Assembly: GCF_035982055.1 (NCBI RefSeq)
Contig: NZ_CP108427.1
Span: forward strand, 6,509,001 to 6,573,000
DNA length: 64,000 nt
Reading direction: 5' to 3'
Source of the DNA: Streptomyces sp. NBC_01288
GTDB lineage: Bacteria; Actinomycetota; Actinomycetes; Streptomycetales; Streptomycetaceae
Shown here: one piece after another, positions 17,513-26,788 of the stretch
Numbering within the stretch: the first letter of the stretch is position 1
Layout: each line of letters begins with the position of its first letter
Position numbers and translations under genes: made by a program
Notes under the pieces: generated by a model
Databases searched by the model: none
Seen by the model: only the letters and a program-made list of their open reading frames with translations
What the model was told of the DNA's origin: nothing

Positions 17513-18580
17513 TCAGGCCGACTCCCGTACCACCAGCCGCGTCGGCAGGACCACTTGGCGGTGATCGCCGCCGACCTCGTGGCGGTGAGCGCCCCCGCGT
17601 CGGGCGATCTCGTCCAGCAGAAGGCTCGCCATGGTGCGGCCCATCTCCTCCAGCGGCTGGCGGACGCTGGTCAGCGGGGGATCGATGTGCCGGGCCACGA
17701 TCGAGTCGTCGAAGCCGACGACGGCCACGTCATCAGGCACCCGTCGGTCCGACGCGCGTAGTTCCAGCACGGCACCCGACGCCATCACGTCGGACGCGGC
17801 GAAGACGGCGTCGAGCCCGGGTCGCCGGCGCAGCAGCTCCCGCATGGCCGCGCGTCCGCCCTCCTCGCGGAAGTCGCCGTACGCGATCAGGTCCTCGTCG
17901 ACGGTGAGGCCCGCGCTCTCCAACGCCTCGCGGTAGCCGTCGAGTCGGGCCTGGGCGGCGTCCATGTCCAGGGGGCCCGTGATGGTGGCGATGGCCCGGC
18001 GGCCCTTGGCCAGCAGGTGCTCGACCGCGATCCTGGCACCGCCGTTGTTGTCCGCGCGGACGTGCCCCAGGGGCTCCCCGTGGCCGCGCCGGCCGGCGAG
18101 CACGGTCGGCACGGCGAGTTCGTGCAGCCGGTCGGGCAGCGTGTCGCCGCTGTGGACCGCGAGGATCAGCACGCCGTCCACCCGGTGTGCCGACAGGTAG
18201 GTGGCCAGCCGCGCGTACTCCTTCTCGTCCGGTGTCAGTACCAGCAGCAACTGCATCTGCGCGATGGCGAGTTGAGCGGACACGCCGCGGATGATCCCCG
18301 AGAAGTAGGGCTCGGAGAAGAGCCGGTCCTCGCCCTCGGGGACGAGCACGGCGACCGAGTCGGTACGGCGGGTGGCCAGGGAGCGGGCGGCGGGGTTGGG
18401 GACGTAGCCGAGTTCGTCGATCGCCCGCTCCACGGCCGCGCGGGTGGGGGCGCTCACCTTGGGGGAGCCGTTGATGACCCGGGAGACCGTGCCGCGGCCG
18501 ACGCCGGCGAGCGCGGCCACGGCGTTGAGCGTCGGGCGCCGGACGTCCGCGCGCGGGGGCGGCTGTTCGGCAGGGCTCAT
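17513..18580 (-). CDS. cebR: LacI-family repressor of cellobiose use
   Basis: 355 residues. The N-terminal LacI helix-turn-helix reads TLNAVAALAGVGRGTVSRVINGSPKVS, followed by the hinge YVPNPAARSLA. The C-terminal periplasmic-binding-like sugar domain ends FDDSIVARHIDPPLTSVRQP. It is divergent from cebEFG, the known arrangement of cebR in Streptomyces. Three CebR-type boxes occur in this locus. A second, similar LacI protein at 24334 makes the exact ortholog slightly uncertain. Confidence 0.82.
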   Translation of the reverse strand: MSPAEQPPPRADVRRPTLNAVAALAGVGRGTVSRVINGSPKVSAPTRAAVERAIDELGYVPNPAARSLATRRTDSVAVLVPEGEDRLFSEPYFSGIIRGVSAQLAIAQMQLLLVLTPDEKEYARLATYLSAHRVDGVLILAVHSGDTLPDRLHELAVPTVLAGRRGHGEPLGHVRADNNGGARIAVEHLLAKGRRAIATITGPLDMDAAQARLDGYREALESAGLTVDEDLIAYGDFREEGGRAAMRELLRRRPGLDAVFAASDVMASGAVLELRASDRRVPDDVAVVGFDDSIVARHIDPPLTSVRQPLEEMGRTMASLLLDEIARRGGAHRHEVGGDHRQVVLPTRLVVRESA

Positions 18581-19072
18581 CGTTCACCTTCCGGCGATCA
18601 GTGGGGACTTGCCTCATTCTTGCCCAGAAAATCGGGCGACGGCCCGGACGGAGGACGCGGGCGCCGGGCTCGCGCGACGGACCCTTGGATCACCTGCGTG
18701 AATCCTGTGCGGGGCCGGTCCGTGACCGGTCGGTGACGCCTGGTGGAGCGACACATTCACGTGACGTGCGGAACACGCTTGCGCAACAACGCCGTTTTCA
18801 AGTCTTGACACCCGGCCCGGCACGAAGGAGTCTTCCGGCATGCCGCGTGGGAGCGGTCCCACGGAACCTCGGGGACTTCCTTCCGTGTGGACGAAACCAC
18901 CAACGGCCCGTCCCTCTATCTCGCATGGCACACCGTTGACCAGCACCTTTTCACCGCACGTCCCGTGCTGTGGGCTGGCCGCTGCTCGAAACGAGAGGGC
19001 AGGTCCGGATCGCCGAGCCTCGGCGGTCCGATTCCTGAGACCCCGTTCCCCACTGGAACAAGGAGTAGTGGA
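18581..19072. other. cebR-cebE divergent promoter region
   Basis: 492 bases without a supported gene. A TTGACA hexamer (18804-18809) precedes a CebR-like box at 18847-18862. Another 200 bases separate the box from the cebE start, so the cebE message probably has a long 5' untranslated leader. No riboswitch-like fold is obvious. The reading frame of cebE stays open back to 18887 but lacks a ribosome site. Confidence 0.5.
18847..18862. promoter_or_regulatory. CebR operator of the cebE promoter
   Basis: GTGGGAGCGGTCCCAC differs from the palindromic core TGGGAGCGCTCCCA at one position in the centre. It lies downstream of a TTGACA -35-like hexamer and ahead of cebE, the expected place for repression by CebR. 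Confidence 0.85.
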
Positions 19073-20395
19073 ATGCGCATCACCCGTACCGGCGGCGGCC
19101 ACGGCCGCAGAGCAGCGGCCCTGACCACGACGGTCCTGACGGCCTCCGCCCTGCTGCTGACCGGCTGCAGCAGCGACGACAGCTCCTCGGACGCCAAGGA
19201 CTCGAACGGGAACATCACTCTCACGGTGGCCGACTTCGGGCAGTTCGGCTACAAGGAAGCCGGCCTGTTCGCCCAGTACCACAAGCTGCACCCGAACATC
19301 ACGGTCAAGGAGAACACCACCGCCAACGAGCAGGACTACTACCCGAAGCTTCTTCAGCAGCTGAACACGAGCAGTGGCCTCTCGGACGTCCAGGGCATCG
19401 AGGTCGGCCGGATCAAGGAGGTCGTCGACACCCAGGCGGCCAAGTTCGCCGACCTGAGCAAGACGATCAACGTGAGCGACTGGGTCTCCTGGAAGGAGAA
19501 GCAGGCCACCGCGTCGGACGGTTCGGTCATCGGCGCCGGCACCGACATCGGCCCGATGTCCCTGTGCTACCGCTCGGACCTCTTCAAGGCGGCGGGCCTG
19601 CCGAGCGACCGTGACTCGGTCGCCAAGGCCGTCGCGGGCGGCTGGGAGGACTACCTCAAGCTCGGCGAGAAGTTCAAGGCGAAGGCGCCCAAGGGCACGT
19701 ACTTCATGGACTCCGCGAGCGCCATGTACAACGCGGTCGTGGGTTCCTCCGCGGAGCAGTACTACGACGCTTCCGGCAAGGCGATCTACAAGAACAGCCC
19801 CGCCGTGCAGCAGGGCTGGAACCTGGCCGCGGAAGCCGCGTCCAAGAAGCTGACCGAGGGTCTGCCCCAGTTCACCGACGCCTGGACGGCGGCGCTGCGC
19901 AAGGGCACCGTGGCCACCGTGGCGTGCCCCGCCTGGATGGCCGGCCAGATCTCCACCAACGCCGGTGACGCCTACAAGGGCAAGTGGGACATCGCCCGTG
20001 CGCCCGGTACCAGCGCGGCCAACTGGGGCGGCTCCTTCCTGGCCGTGCCCAAGAGCGGCAAGAACGTCAAGGCGGCCACCGACCTGGTCAAGTGGCTGAC
20101 CTCTCCCGCGCAGCAGGCCGCCGTGTTCAAGGCGATCGGCGTCTTCCCGTCGAACAAGGGCGCCTACGACCTCGCCAGCGTGAAGAACGCGACGCTGCCG
20201 TACTTCAACAACGCCCCGATCGGCCAGATCTACGCCGACGAGGCGAAGGCCATCCCCGAGGCCGTGCTCGGCGCGAAGGACGGCACGATCAAGGACACGA
20301 TCTCCACGCAGATCAACAACATGGAGCAGCGGGGCACCAAGCCCGCCAAGGCGTGGAAGGCCGCGACCGACTCGATCGACAAGGTGATCGGCTGA
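19073..20395 (+). CDS. cebE: Cellobiose/cello-oligosaccharide-binding lipoprotein
   Basis: 440 residues from ATG 19073, seven bases after AAGGAG. A signal peptide ends in the lipobox LLTGC (C32 lipidated). The body is a family 1 sugar-binding protein (GVFPSNKGAYDLASVKNATL and a C-terminal segment with KAWKAATDSIDKVIG). CebE captures cellobiose and cellotriose outside the cell. It is the first gene of cebEFG-bglC, with a CebR box upstream. Confidence 0.88.
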   Translation: MRITRTGGGHGRRAAALTTTVLTASALLLTGCSSDDSSSDAKDSNGNITLTVADFGQFGYKEAGLFAQYHKLHPNITVKENTTANEQDYYPKLLQQLNTSSGLSDVQGIEVGRIKEVVDTQAAKFADLSKTINVSDWVSWKEKQATASDGSVIGAGTDIGPMSLCYRSDLFKAAGLPSDRDSVAKAVAGGWEDYLKLGEKFKAKAPKGTYFMDSASAMYNAVVGSSAEQYYDASGKAIYKNSPAVQQGWNLAAEAASKKLTEGLPQFTDAWTAALRKGTVATVACPAWMAGQISTNAGDAYKGKWDIARAPGTSAANWGGSFLAVPKSGKNVKAATDLVKWLTSPAQQAAVFKAIGVFPSNKGAYDLASVKNATLPYFNNAPIGQIYADEAKAIPEAVLGAKDGTIKDTISTQINNMEQRGTKPAKAWKAATDSIDKVIG

Positions 20396-20676
20396 CACAG
20401 GCCGCGGTGCGGGCGGCCCGGCGGCCGCCCGCACCGCGCTCCGTGCGTGGGGCCGCGCGGCGGCTCCCGCCGTAGGCGCGGGGCCGACCGCACCGGCCCC
20501 GCGCGTCAAGTGCCGGTCTTTTCCGCGGTGTTCGGCGCACACTCACCGGACGCCGCCGCACCGTGTCCGCCGGACCGGCGACCCGAGTTCGACGACGTGC
20601 CCCGGGCCGGGTGCCCGGCCCCGCGCCCGCCCCCTGCCCGTACCCCCCGGCCGAGATCCAGGGAAGGACTCCCTCC

Positions 20677-21669
20677 GTGGCAACCACAACCCCCACACGG
20701 GGTGCCCCCACCCCGCCACCCGGCGGGGTCGGCGCCGTGTCGAAAGAACCGAGCGTGTGGCGTACCCGCCTGTGGCGCCTCGACGACAAGGCGTCGCCGT
20801 ACGCGTACATCGCCCCCTTCTTCCTCATCTTCGGTGCCTTCGGCCTCTACCCGATGCTGTACACGGGCTGGATAGCCATGCACCGGGTGGAGATGACGAG
20901 CCTGAGCCAGTCCGAGTGGGTCGGCTGGGACAACTTCGCCAAGATCCTCCAGGACTCCGAGTTCTGGACCGCGGTCACCAACACCTTCGTCATCGGCGTC
21001 ATCTCGACCGTCCCGCAGCTCCTGATGGCCCTGGGCCTGGCCCACCTGCTCAACTACAAGCTGCGCGCCAGCACGTTCTGGCGGACGGTGATCCTCACCC
21101 CGTACGCCACCTCGGTGGCGACCGCGGCCCTCGTCTTCGCCCTGGTCTTCCGGGCCGACGGCGGCCTGCTCAACTGGGTGCTGCACTTCGTCGGCATCGG
21201 CAACACCGACTGGGGCAACGGGGAGTGGTCGTCCAAGTTCGCCATCTCGGCCATCGTGATCTGGCGCTGGACCGGCTACAACACCCTGATCTATCTGGCG
21301 GCCATGCAGGCCGTGCCCACGGACCTGTACGAGGCGGCCTCGATCGACGGGGCGACGCGCTGGCAGCAGTTCCGCAAGGTGACCATCCCCTCGCTGCGGC
21401 CGACGATCCTGTTCACGATCGTCATCTCGACCATCGGTTCCATGCAGCTGTTCGGTGAGCCGCTGCTGTTGCAGGGCGGCACGCTCGGCTCCACCGGAGG
21501 CAGCGAGCACCAGTACGAGACGCTCAGCATCTATCTCTTCAACTACGGCTGGAAGCTGGGGCACTTGGGCCCGGCCGCGGCCGTCGCCTGGGCCATGCTC
21601 GTCCTGCTGCTGCTCATTGCCCTGATCAACCTGATCGTCGGCCGGGTCCTGCGCAAGAGCGCGGCGTGA
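20677..21669 (+). CDS. cebF: Cellobiose ABC transporter permease CebF
   Basis: 330 residues from GTG 20677 (GGGAAGGA upstream). An N-terminal cytoplasmic tail of about 40 residues is followed by six transmembrane helices and the EAA loop YEAASIDGATRWQQFRKVTIP. It forms the import channel with CebG; the energising ATPase MsiK is encoded elsewhere in Streptomyces. The 281-base gap after cebE is GC-rich with no gene seen and may hold a processing or attenuation site. Confidence 0.9.
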   Translation: MATTTPTRGAPTPPPGGVGAVSKEPSVWRTRLWRLDDKASPYAYIAPFFLIFGAFGLYPMLYTGWIAMHRVEMTSLSQSEWVGWDNFAKILQDSEFWTAVTNTFVIGVISTVPQLLMALGLAHLLNYKLRASTFWRTVILTPYATSVATAALVFALVFRADGGLLNWVLHFVGIGNTDWGNGEWSSKFAISAIVIWRWTGYNTLIYLAAMQAVPTDLYEAASIDGATRWQQFRKVTIPSLRPTILFTIVISTIGSMQLFGEPLLLQGGTLGSTGGSEHQYETLSIYLFNYGWKLGHLGPAAAVAWAMLVLLLLIALINLIVGRVLRKSAA

Positions 21670-21683
21670 CGGGAGCGATATCG

Positions 21684-22604
21684 ATGACCACGACCAGTCC
21701 CACCCCCACCGCGCCGGACCTCGATCCCGCGCCACTCCCCGTCACCCCGGGCACGGGCCGCCGACGTTTCAAGATCGGCGCCGGCCAGCAGCTCAAGGGC
21801 GGCCCGTTCACCTACGCGGCCCTGATCATCGTCGGCCTGGGCTCGGTCTTCCCGCTGTACTGGACACTGGTGGCCGCCTCGCACGACCAGCAGCGGGTCC
21901 TCGACAGCCCGCCGCCGCTCCTGCCGGGCGGCCGGCTGTGGAGCAACCTCCAGTCGGCCTGGGACCAGGCCCACCTGGGGAAGGCCATCGTCAACACCGT
22001 CGTCGTGGCCGGCTCCATCACCGCGGCCACGCTGTTCTTCTGCACCCTCGCCGGTTACGCCTTCGCCAAGATGCGCTTCCGCGGTCGCGGCGCCCTGATG
22101 ACCGCGGTCATCGCGACCCTGACGATCCCGCCCCAACTCAGCGTCGTACCGCTGTTCATGATGATGGCGGACATCGGCTGGGGCGGAAAACTGGAGTCGG
22201 TGATCTTCCCGACCCTCGTCGGTGCCTTCGGCGTCTTCTTCATGCGCCAGTACCTGCTGGAGGCACTGCCCTACGAGCTCATCGAGGCGGCCAAGGTGGA
22301 CGGCGCGACCAACATCCGCATCGTGTGGAACGTGGTCCTGCCCGCCGCCCGCCCCGCGATGATGGTGCTCGGGATGCTCACCTTCGTGCAGGCGTGGAAC
22401 GACTTCTTCTGGCCCTTCCTCGCCCTGAACCAGGACAACCCCACCATCCAGGTCGCGCTCGGCCAGCTCAGCGCCTCCTACACCCCCGACCAGAGCATCG
22501 TCATGGCCGGGGCGCTGATCAGCACCCTGCCGCTGCTGCTGGTGTTCGTGATCTTCGGCAAGCAGATCATCGGAGGCATCATGGCGGGCGCCGTCAAGGG
22601 CTGA
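21684..22604 (+). CDS. cebG: Cellobiose ABC transporter permease CebG
   Basis: 306 residues. ATG 21684 has GGGAG upstream; a GTG at 21666 overlapping the cebF stop is an alternative. There are six membrane spans and the EAA loop IEAAKVDGATNIRIVWNVVLP. It is the second channel subunit for cellobiose. About 170 bases separate it from bglC. Confidence 0.9.
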   Translation: MTTTSPTPTAPDLDPAPLPVTPGTGRRRFKIGAGQQLKGGPFTYAALIIVGLGSVFPLYWTLVAASHDQQRVLDSPPPLLPGGRLWSNLQSAWDQAHLGKAIVNTVVVAGSITAATLFFCTLAGYAFAKMRFRGRGALMTAVIATLTIPPQLSVVPLFMMMADIGWGGKLESVIFPTLVGAFGVFFMRQYLLEALPYELIEAAKVDGATNIRIVWNVVLPAARPAMMVLGMLTFVQAWNDFFWPFLALNQDNPTIQVALGQLSASYTPDQSIVMAGALISTLPLLLVFVIFGKQIIGGIMAGAVKG

Positions 22605-22758
22605 CGCCGACGTCAACCGCCTCTCGCGCAAGCCCTGTTCACCGTCCCGTACGGCCCGCTCCGCACGCGGGCCGTACCCGGCCGGGCGCCCGTCGTCGTG
22701 CCCCGTCCGCTTCCCCCCGCACCGCCGGACCACCGTCCGGCTTTTACCCACTCCACTT

Positions 22759-22772
22759 CGGGAGCGCTCACA
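22759..22772. promoter_or_regulatory. CebR-like operator over the bglC start
   Basis: CGGGAGCGCTCACA matches 12 of 14 bases of TGGGAGCGCTCCCA. It overlaps the ribosome site and the first base of the bglC start codon. A box at this place in bglC is known for the Streptomyces cellobiose locus. Binding could block an internal promoter or act as a roadblock. Confidence 0.7.
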
Positions 22773-24226
22773 TGACTGCCGTACGACAGGAAACCAAGGC
22801 CGAGCCGGCCTCCGTCACCTCCTTCCCCCCGGGCTTCGTCTGGGGTGCCGCCACCGCCGCCTACCAGGTGGAGGGCGCCGCCGCAGAGGACGGCCGGACC
22901 CCCTCCATCTGGGACACCTTCAGCCACACGCCCGGGAAGGTGCGCAACGGCGACACCGGTGACATCGCCGCCGACCACTACCACCGGTACCGCGACGACG
23001 TGGCGCTGATGAAGGACCTCGGCCTGAAGGCGTACCGGTTCTCCGTCTCCTGGTCCCGGGTCCAGCCGACCGGCCGCGGGCCCGCCGTGGAGCGCGGTCT
23101 CGACTTCTACCGCCGGCTCGCCGACGAACTCCTCGCGGCCGGCATCACCCCCGTCGCCACCCTCTACCACTGGGACCTGCCGCAGGAGCTGGAGGACGCG
23201 GGCGGCTGGCCGCAGCGCGACACCGCGCACCGCTTCGCCGACTACGCCGAGATCATGGGCCGGGCCCTGGGAGACCGCGTCGGCCTGTGGACCACCCTCA
23301 ACGAGCCCTGGTGCAGCGCGTTCCTGGGCTACGGCTCCGGCGTGCACGCCCCCGGCCGCACCGACCCGGCGGCCACCCTGCGCGCCGCGCACCACCTCAA
23401 CCTGGGGCACGGCCTGGCGGTCGGGGCGCTGCGCGAGGTCCTGCCGGCCTCCGCGCAGACCTCCATCACCCTCAACCTGCACCAGGTGCGCCCGCTCACC
23501 GGCAGCCCCGAGGACGCGGAGGCCGCCCGCCGTATCGACGCGGTCGGCAACCGGATCTTCACCGGCCCCCTGCTCGACGGCGCCTACCCCGAGGACCTGC
23601 GCGCCGACACCGCGCACCTCGTCGACTGGGCGGAACTCGTGCGCGACGGCGACCTGGCCGAGATCTCCCGGCCCATCGACGTGCTCGGCGTCAACTACTA
23701 CGCGCCGACCGTCGTCTCGGCCGGCACCGGCGACGGCACCACCAAGAACGACGGCCACGGCGCGAGCGACCACACACCGTGGACGGGCTCCGAGAACGTG
23801 GACTTCCACCTCGCCAACGACCACCTCACGGCGATGAACTGGGCGATCGACCCCAGCGGCCTGCACACCCTCCTGACCGACCTGGCCGCGTCCCACCCCG
23901 GGCTGCCGCTGATGGTCACGGAGAACGGCGCCGCGTTCGACGACTACGTCTCCCCCGAGGGCGTGGTGAACGACCCGCAGCGGATCGCCTACCTGCACGC
24001 CCACCTGGACGCCGTCCGCCGGGCGGTCGCCGACGGAGCGGATGTCCGCGGCTACTTCCTCTGGTCCCTGCTCGACAACTTCGAATGGTCCTACGGCTAT
24101 TCGAAGCGCTTCGGCGCCGTCTACGTCGACTACTCCACGCAGCGCCGCATCCCCAAGGCGAGCGCCCACTGGTACGCCGGGGTGATCCGGGGCAACGCGC
24201 TGCCGACGGCCGGTGAGGACGGGTGA
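22772..24226 (+). CDS. bglC: GH1 beta-glucosidase BglC
   Basis: 484 residues from ATG 22772. The GH1 catalytic pair is E178 (TLNEPW) and E384 (VTENGAA), with LYHWDLPQELEDAGGWPQ and WSLLDNFEWSYGYSKRFG also present. It cleaves imported cellobiose to glucose in the cytoplasm and so also removes the inducer. It follows cebEFG, the standard position of bglC. Confidence 0.92.
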   Translation: MTAVRQETKAEPASVTSFPPGFVWGAATAAYQVEGAAAEDGRTPSIWDTFSHTPGKVRNGDTGDIAADHYHRYRDDVALMKDLGLKAYRFSVSWSRVQPTGRGPAVERGLDFYRRLADELLAAGITPVATLYHWDLPQELEDAGGWPQRDTAHRFADYAEIMGRALGDRVGLWTTLNEPWCSAFLGYGSGVHAPGRTDPAATLRAAHHLNLGHGLAVGALREVLPASAQTSITLNLHQVRPLTGSPEDAEAARRIDAVGNRIFTGPLLDGAYPEDLRADTAHLVDWAELVRDGDLAEISRPIDVLGVNYYAPTVVSAGTGDGTTKNDGHGASDHTPWTGSENVDFHLANDHLTAMNWAIDPSGLHTLLTDLAASHPGLPLMVTENGAAFDDYVSPEGVVNDPQRIAYLHAHLDAVRRAVADGADVRGYFLWSLLDNFEWSYGYSKRFGAVYVDYSTQRRIPKASAHWYAGVIRGNALPTAGEDG

Positions 24227-24333
24227 GGCCCGGCGGGCGCTGACCCCGGTCGACGAGGGACGATGGAGGGCGGGGCGTCCGGCCTCGACTGTTACATTCC
24301 TGGCCTGAAAGCTGCGAACGGAAGGCGGCGACC

Positions 24334-25389
24334 ATGGCGGTCAGCGGTGGGCGGAACCGGGGCGGCAGGCGGCCGACCCTGGAGGAGGTCGCCGCCCGTG
24401 CCGGTGTGGGCCGCGGCACGGTCTCCCGGGTGATCAACGGCTCGCCCAGGGTCAGCGACGCGACCCGCGCCGCCGTCGAGGCGGCGGTCGCGGAACTCGA
24501 CTACGTCCCGAACACGGCGGCCCGGGCGCTGGCCGCCAACCGCACGGACGCGATCGCCCTCGTCGTCCCCGAGCCGGAGACCCGCTTCTTCGCGGAACCG
24601 TACTTCTCGGACATGCTCAAGGGTGTCGGCACCCAACTGTCCGACACGGAGATGCAGTTGCTGCTCATCTTCGCGGGCAGCGACCGGGAGCGGCAGCGCC
24701 TCGCCCAGTACCTGGCCGCACACCGCGTGGACGGCGTCCTGCTCGTCTCGGTCCACGCGGACGACCCGCTGCCGGACCTGCTGGCCGCGCTGGAGATCCC
24801 GGCGGTGATCAGCGGCCCGCGGTCGGCCGCCGAGCCCCTGACCTCGGTCGACTCCGACAACTACGGGGGCGCCCGCTCGGCCGTGGAACACCTCCTGTCC
24901 CGCGGCCGCACCCACATCGCCCACATCACCGGCCTCCTCGACGTGTACGGCGCCCAGCGCCGCGTCGCCGGCTACCGCGAGGCACTGCTGGACGCGGGCC
25001 ACGAGGTGGACGAACACCTCATCCAGCCGGGCGACTTCACCGAGGAGGGCGGCCGCCGGGCGATGAAGGAACTGCTCGCCCGCCGCCCCGACGTCGACGC
25101 GGTCTTCGCCGGCTCGGACGTGATGGCGGCGGGCGCCCGCCAGGTCCTCCGCGAGGAGGGCCTGCGCATTCCGGACGACGTGGCCCTCGTCGGCTACGAC
25201 GACTCGGCCATAGCCCGCCACATGGACCCACCCCTCACCAGCGTCCGCCAGCCGATCGAGGAAATGGGCCGAGCGATGATCGACCTCCTCCTCGCGGAAA
25301 TCGCGAACCGCCGCCCGGCGACACCCCGGAGCCCGGAACGACAACATGCCGTACTGGCAACGGAGTTGGTGACGCGGGCGTCGTCGTGA
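24334..25389 (+). CDS. LacI-family transcriptional regulator (CebR paralog)
   Basis: 351 residues. The helix-turn-helix TLEEVAARAGVGRGTVSRVINGSP is nearly the same as that of the repressor at 17513, including the recognition helix. The two could therefore bind similar operators. The ligand domain is conserved to the end (SVRQPIEEMGRAM). It starts about 110 bases after bglC and overlaps the following kinase-like gene by GTGA. Which of the two LacI proteins is the functional CebR cannot be settled by sequence alone. Confidence 0.88.
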   Translation: MAVSGGRNRGGRRPTLEEVAARAGVGRGTVSRVINGSPRVSDATRAAVEAAVAELDYVPNTAARALAANRTDAIALVVPEPETRFFAEPYFSDMLKGVGTQLSDTEMQLLLIFAGSDRERQRLAQYLAAHRVDGVLLVSVHADDPLPDLLAALEIPAVISGPRSAAEPLTSVDSDNYGGARSAVEHLLSRGRTHIAHITGLLDVYGAQRRVAGYREALLDAGHEVDEHLIQPGDFTEEGGRRAMKELLARRPDVDAVFAGSDVMAAGARQVLREEGLRIPDDVALVGYDDSAIARHMDPPLTSVRQPIEEMGRAMIDLLLAEIANRRPATPRSPERQHAVLATELVTRASS

Positions 25390-26162
25390 CCGGCGACGCC
25401 GACTGGCCGCGCGAGTTGCCCGCCGTCGAGCCCTACCTCCGAACAGTGGGCGAGGTGTTCCGAGCCTTCCGCGAACAGGACTCCGGGTGCGTCTCCTACG
25501 GCGTTCAACTCCCGGACGGGGAACGCTGGTTCGTGAAGGAGGCGACAACTCCCGCCGCCCAGGCCTCACTTGACGGAGCCTGGACCTTCCACCGAGCCGT
25601 ACGACACCAGGCGATCGTCCCGCAGCTGCATCGGATCACCGTGGCGGACAGTGGCCGTACGGCGGTCGTCATGCCCTGGATTCACGGCGAGACCCTCTAC
25701 GGCCCCGCCCGCGCCCGCTTCCGCGCCCTGCCCCTCGCCTCCGTCCTCCGCGCGGTCGACCGCGTGCTGGACGCGCATCTCGCCGTGGAGGCCGCGGGGA
25801 TGGTGGCGGTCGATCTCTACGACGGCGCGTTCCTCTACGACTTCGGCGCCGACGTCCTCCACCTCATCGACCTCGACGAGTACCGCCCCGGCCCCTTCGT
25901 CCTCCAGAGCGACCGGCTCCCGGGCTCGGCCCGCTTCATGGCCCCCGAGGAATGGCACCACGGCGCTCGCATCGACATCCGTACGACGGTCTACGCCCTC
26001 GGCCGCACCGCCCGCCTCCTCCTCGACGCGGGTGACGCCGAGCGCGCCTGGCGGGGTACGGCGGGTCAACTCGCCGTGCTGGAAAGGGCTACCCGTGTTG
26101 ATCCCGCCGAACGGTTCGTGGGCGTAAGGGAGTTCACGGACGCGTGGCGCGCCGCCACCTGA
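25386..26162 (+). CDS. Protein kinase-like protein (small Ser/Thr kinase fold)
   Basis: 258 residues from GTG 25386, overlapping the LacI stop. GERWFVKEATTP contains the ATP-binding Lys (strand 3), VVMPWIHGETLYGP is the hinge, VAVDLYDGAFLYD stands where the catalytic loop should be, and HLIDLDEYRPGP carries the metal-binding D of a DFG-like motif. The canonical HRD is replaced, so activity may be toward small molecules or absent. Translational coupling to the LacI gene suggests shared expression. Confidence 0.7.
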   Translation: MTGDADWPRELPAVEPYLRTVGEVFRAFREQDSGCVSYGVQLPDGERWFVKEATTPAAQASLDGAWTFHRAVRHQAIVPQLHRITVADSGRTAVVMPWIHGETLYGPARARFRALPLASVLRAVDRVLDAHLAVEAAGMVAVDLYDGAFLYDFGADVLHLIDLDEYRPGPFVLQSDRLPGSARFMAPEEWHHGARIDIRTTVYALGRTARLLLDAGDAERAWRGTAGQLAVLERATRVDPAERFVGVREFTDAWRAAT

Positions 26163-26637
26163 TCTCGCCGTCCTGCCACTCGTCGGTCGGCGTCAGGCCC
26201 GCCGCCGTGGCGACCGCCGCGGATGCCCGGTGGTCGGGGTGGATGTGCGCCACGACCGTAGAGACCGCCTGTTCTCCAAGCCACGACACCAGGCCCCGCG
26301 CCGCCTCGCTCGCCAGGCCTCGGCCCTGCCAGGAGGGCCCGACCACCCAGGCGATCTCCGCGACCGAACCCTCCTCCGTGACCGTTGCCTGGACCGTGCC
26401 CACCAGGCGGTTCTCCACCCGCAGGCGTAGTACCCAGTTGCACCAGACGGTGGCCGGGTCGAGGGAGCCCGCGGCGAGGCGGTCGTAGCGGGTCCGCAGG
26501 GCGTCGGGGGAGAGGGGTTCGCCGCCGATGTAGGTGTGGAGGGCGGGGGAGGACAGGACCGTGGCCATGTCCGCCGCGTGGGCCGTGCTCAGCGGGACGA
26601 GATCCAGGCGGGCGGTGCTGATGAGTTCGGTGTCCAT
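26134..26637 (-). CDS. GNAT-family N-acetyltransferase
   Basis: 167 residues from ATG 26637. It begins TELISTARLDLVPLS, typical of RimJ/RimL-type acetyltransferases. The acetyl-CoA loop is VGPSWQGRGLASEAARGLVSW, with AHIHPDHRASAAVATAAGL following. The acceptor is unknown. It converges with the kinase-like gene by 29 bases. An upstream in-frame ATG at 26691 would lie inside the terminator hairpin and is rejected. Confidence 0.88.
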   Translation of the reverse strand: MDTELISTARLDLVPLSTAHAADMATVLSSPALHTYIGGEPLSPDALRTRYDRLAAGSLDPATVWCNWVLRLRVENRLVGTVQATVTEEGSVAEIAWVVGPSWQGRGLASEAARGLVSWLGEQAVSTVVAHIHPDHRASAAVATAAGLTPTDEWQDGEIRWRRATRP

Positions 26638-26660
26638 GGCAGGCAGGCTCCTGGAAAACG

Positions 26661-26700
26661 AATCAGCCGGTGGCCTCGTTTCCGAGGCCACCGGCTGATT
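26661..26700. terminator. Strong bidirectional hairpin following the tRNA remnant
   Basis: A perfect 18-bp stem (26661-26678 with 26683-26700) around a four-base TTTC loop, flanked by GAAAAC on the left. On the minus strand it starts five bases after the 3' end of the tRNA fragment, so it was the terminator of the tRNA gene. It now also insulates the prophage edge. Confidence 0.85.
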
Positions 26701-26705
26701 ACTCA

Positions 26706-26728
26706 GGGTGAGTGACGGGACTTGAACC
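26706..26728 (-). other. Left prophage attachment site: 3' end of a tRNA gene (probably tRNA-His)
   Basis: On the minus strand the sequence is GGTTCAAGTCCCGTCACTCA ending CCC: T-loop TTCAAGT, T-stem strand CCCGT, acceptor strand CACTCAC and discriminator C. The matching 5' part of the tRNA is absent; the sequence above 26728 does not continue the T-stem. An acceptor strand CACTCAC with C73 fits tRNA-His, which has C73 opposite G-1 and usually begins GTG. Phages that integrate in tRNA genes restore the whole tRNA at one end and leave the 3' end at the other. Confidence 0.7.
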
Positions 26729-26788
26729 TGATTTTGTTACATGACTGACCTGCGGAGATGCGGAATCTCGGGTCAAAACGGACGCGTT

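Noticed and set aside
22613..24169. 518-codon frame antisense to bglC
   Set aside because: Composition is that of a complementary-strand shadow and bglC has intact catalytic motifs.
26638..26691. Longer N-terminus of the acetyltransferase
   Set aside because: It would be encoded by the terminator stem and the conserved domain begins at the later ATG.
26661..26750. Complete tRNA gene
   Set aside because: Only the T-loop to acceptor 3' half is present; the upstream sequence cannot form D or anticodon arms.
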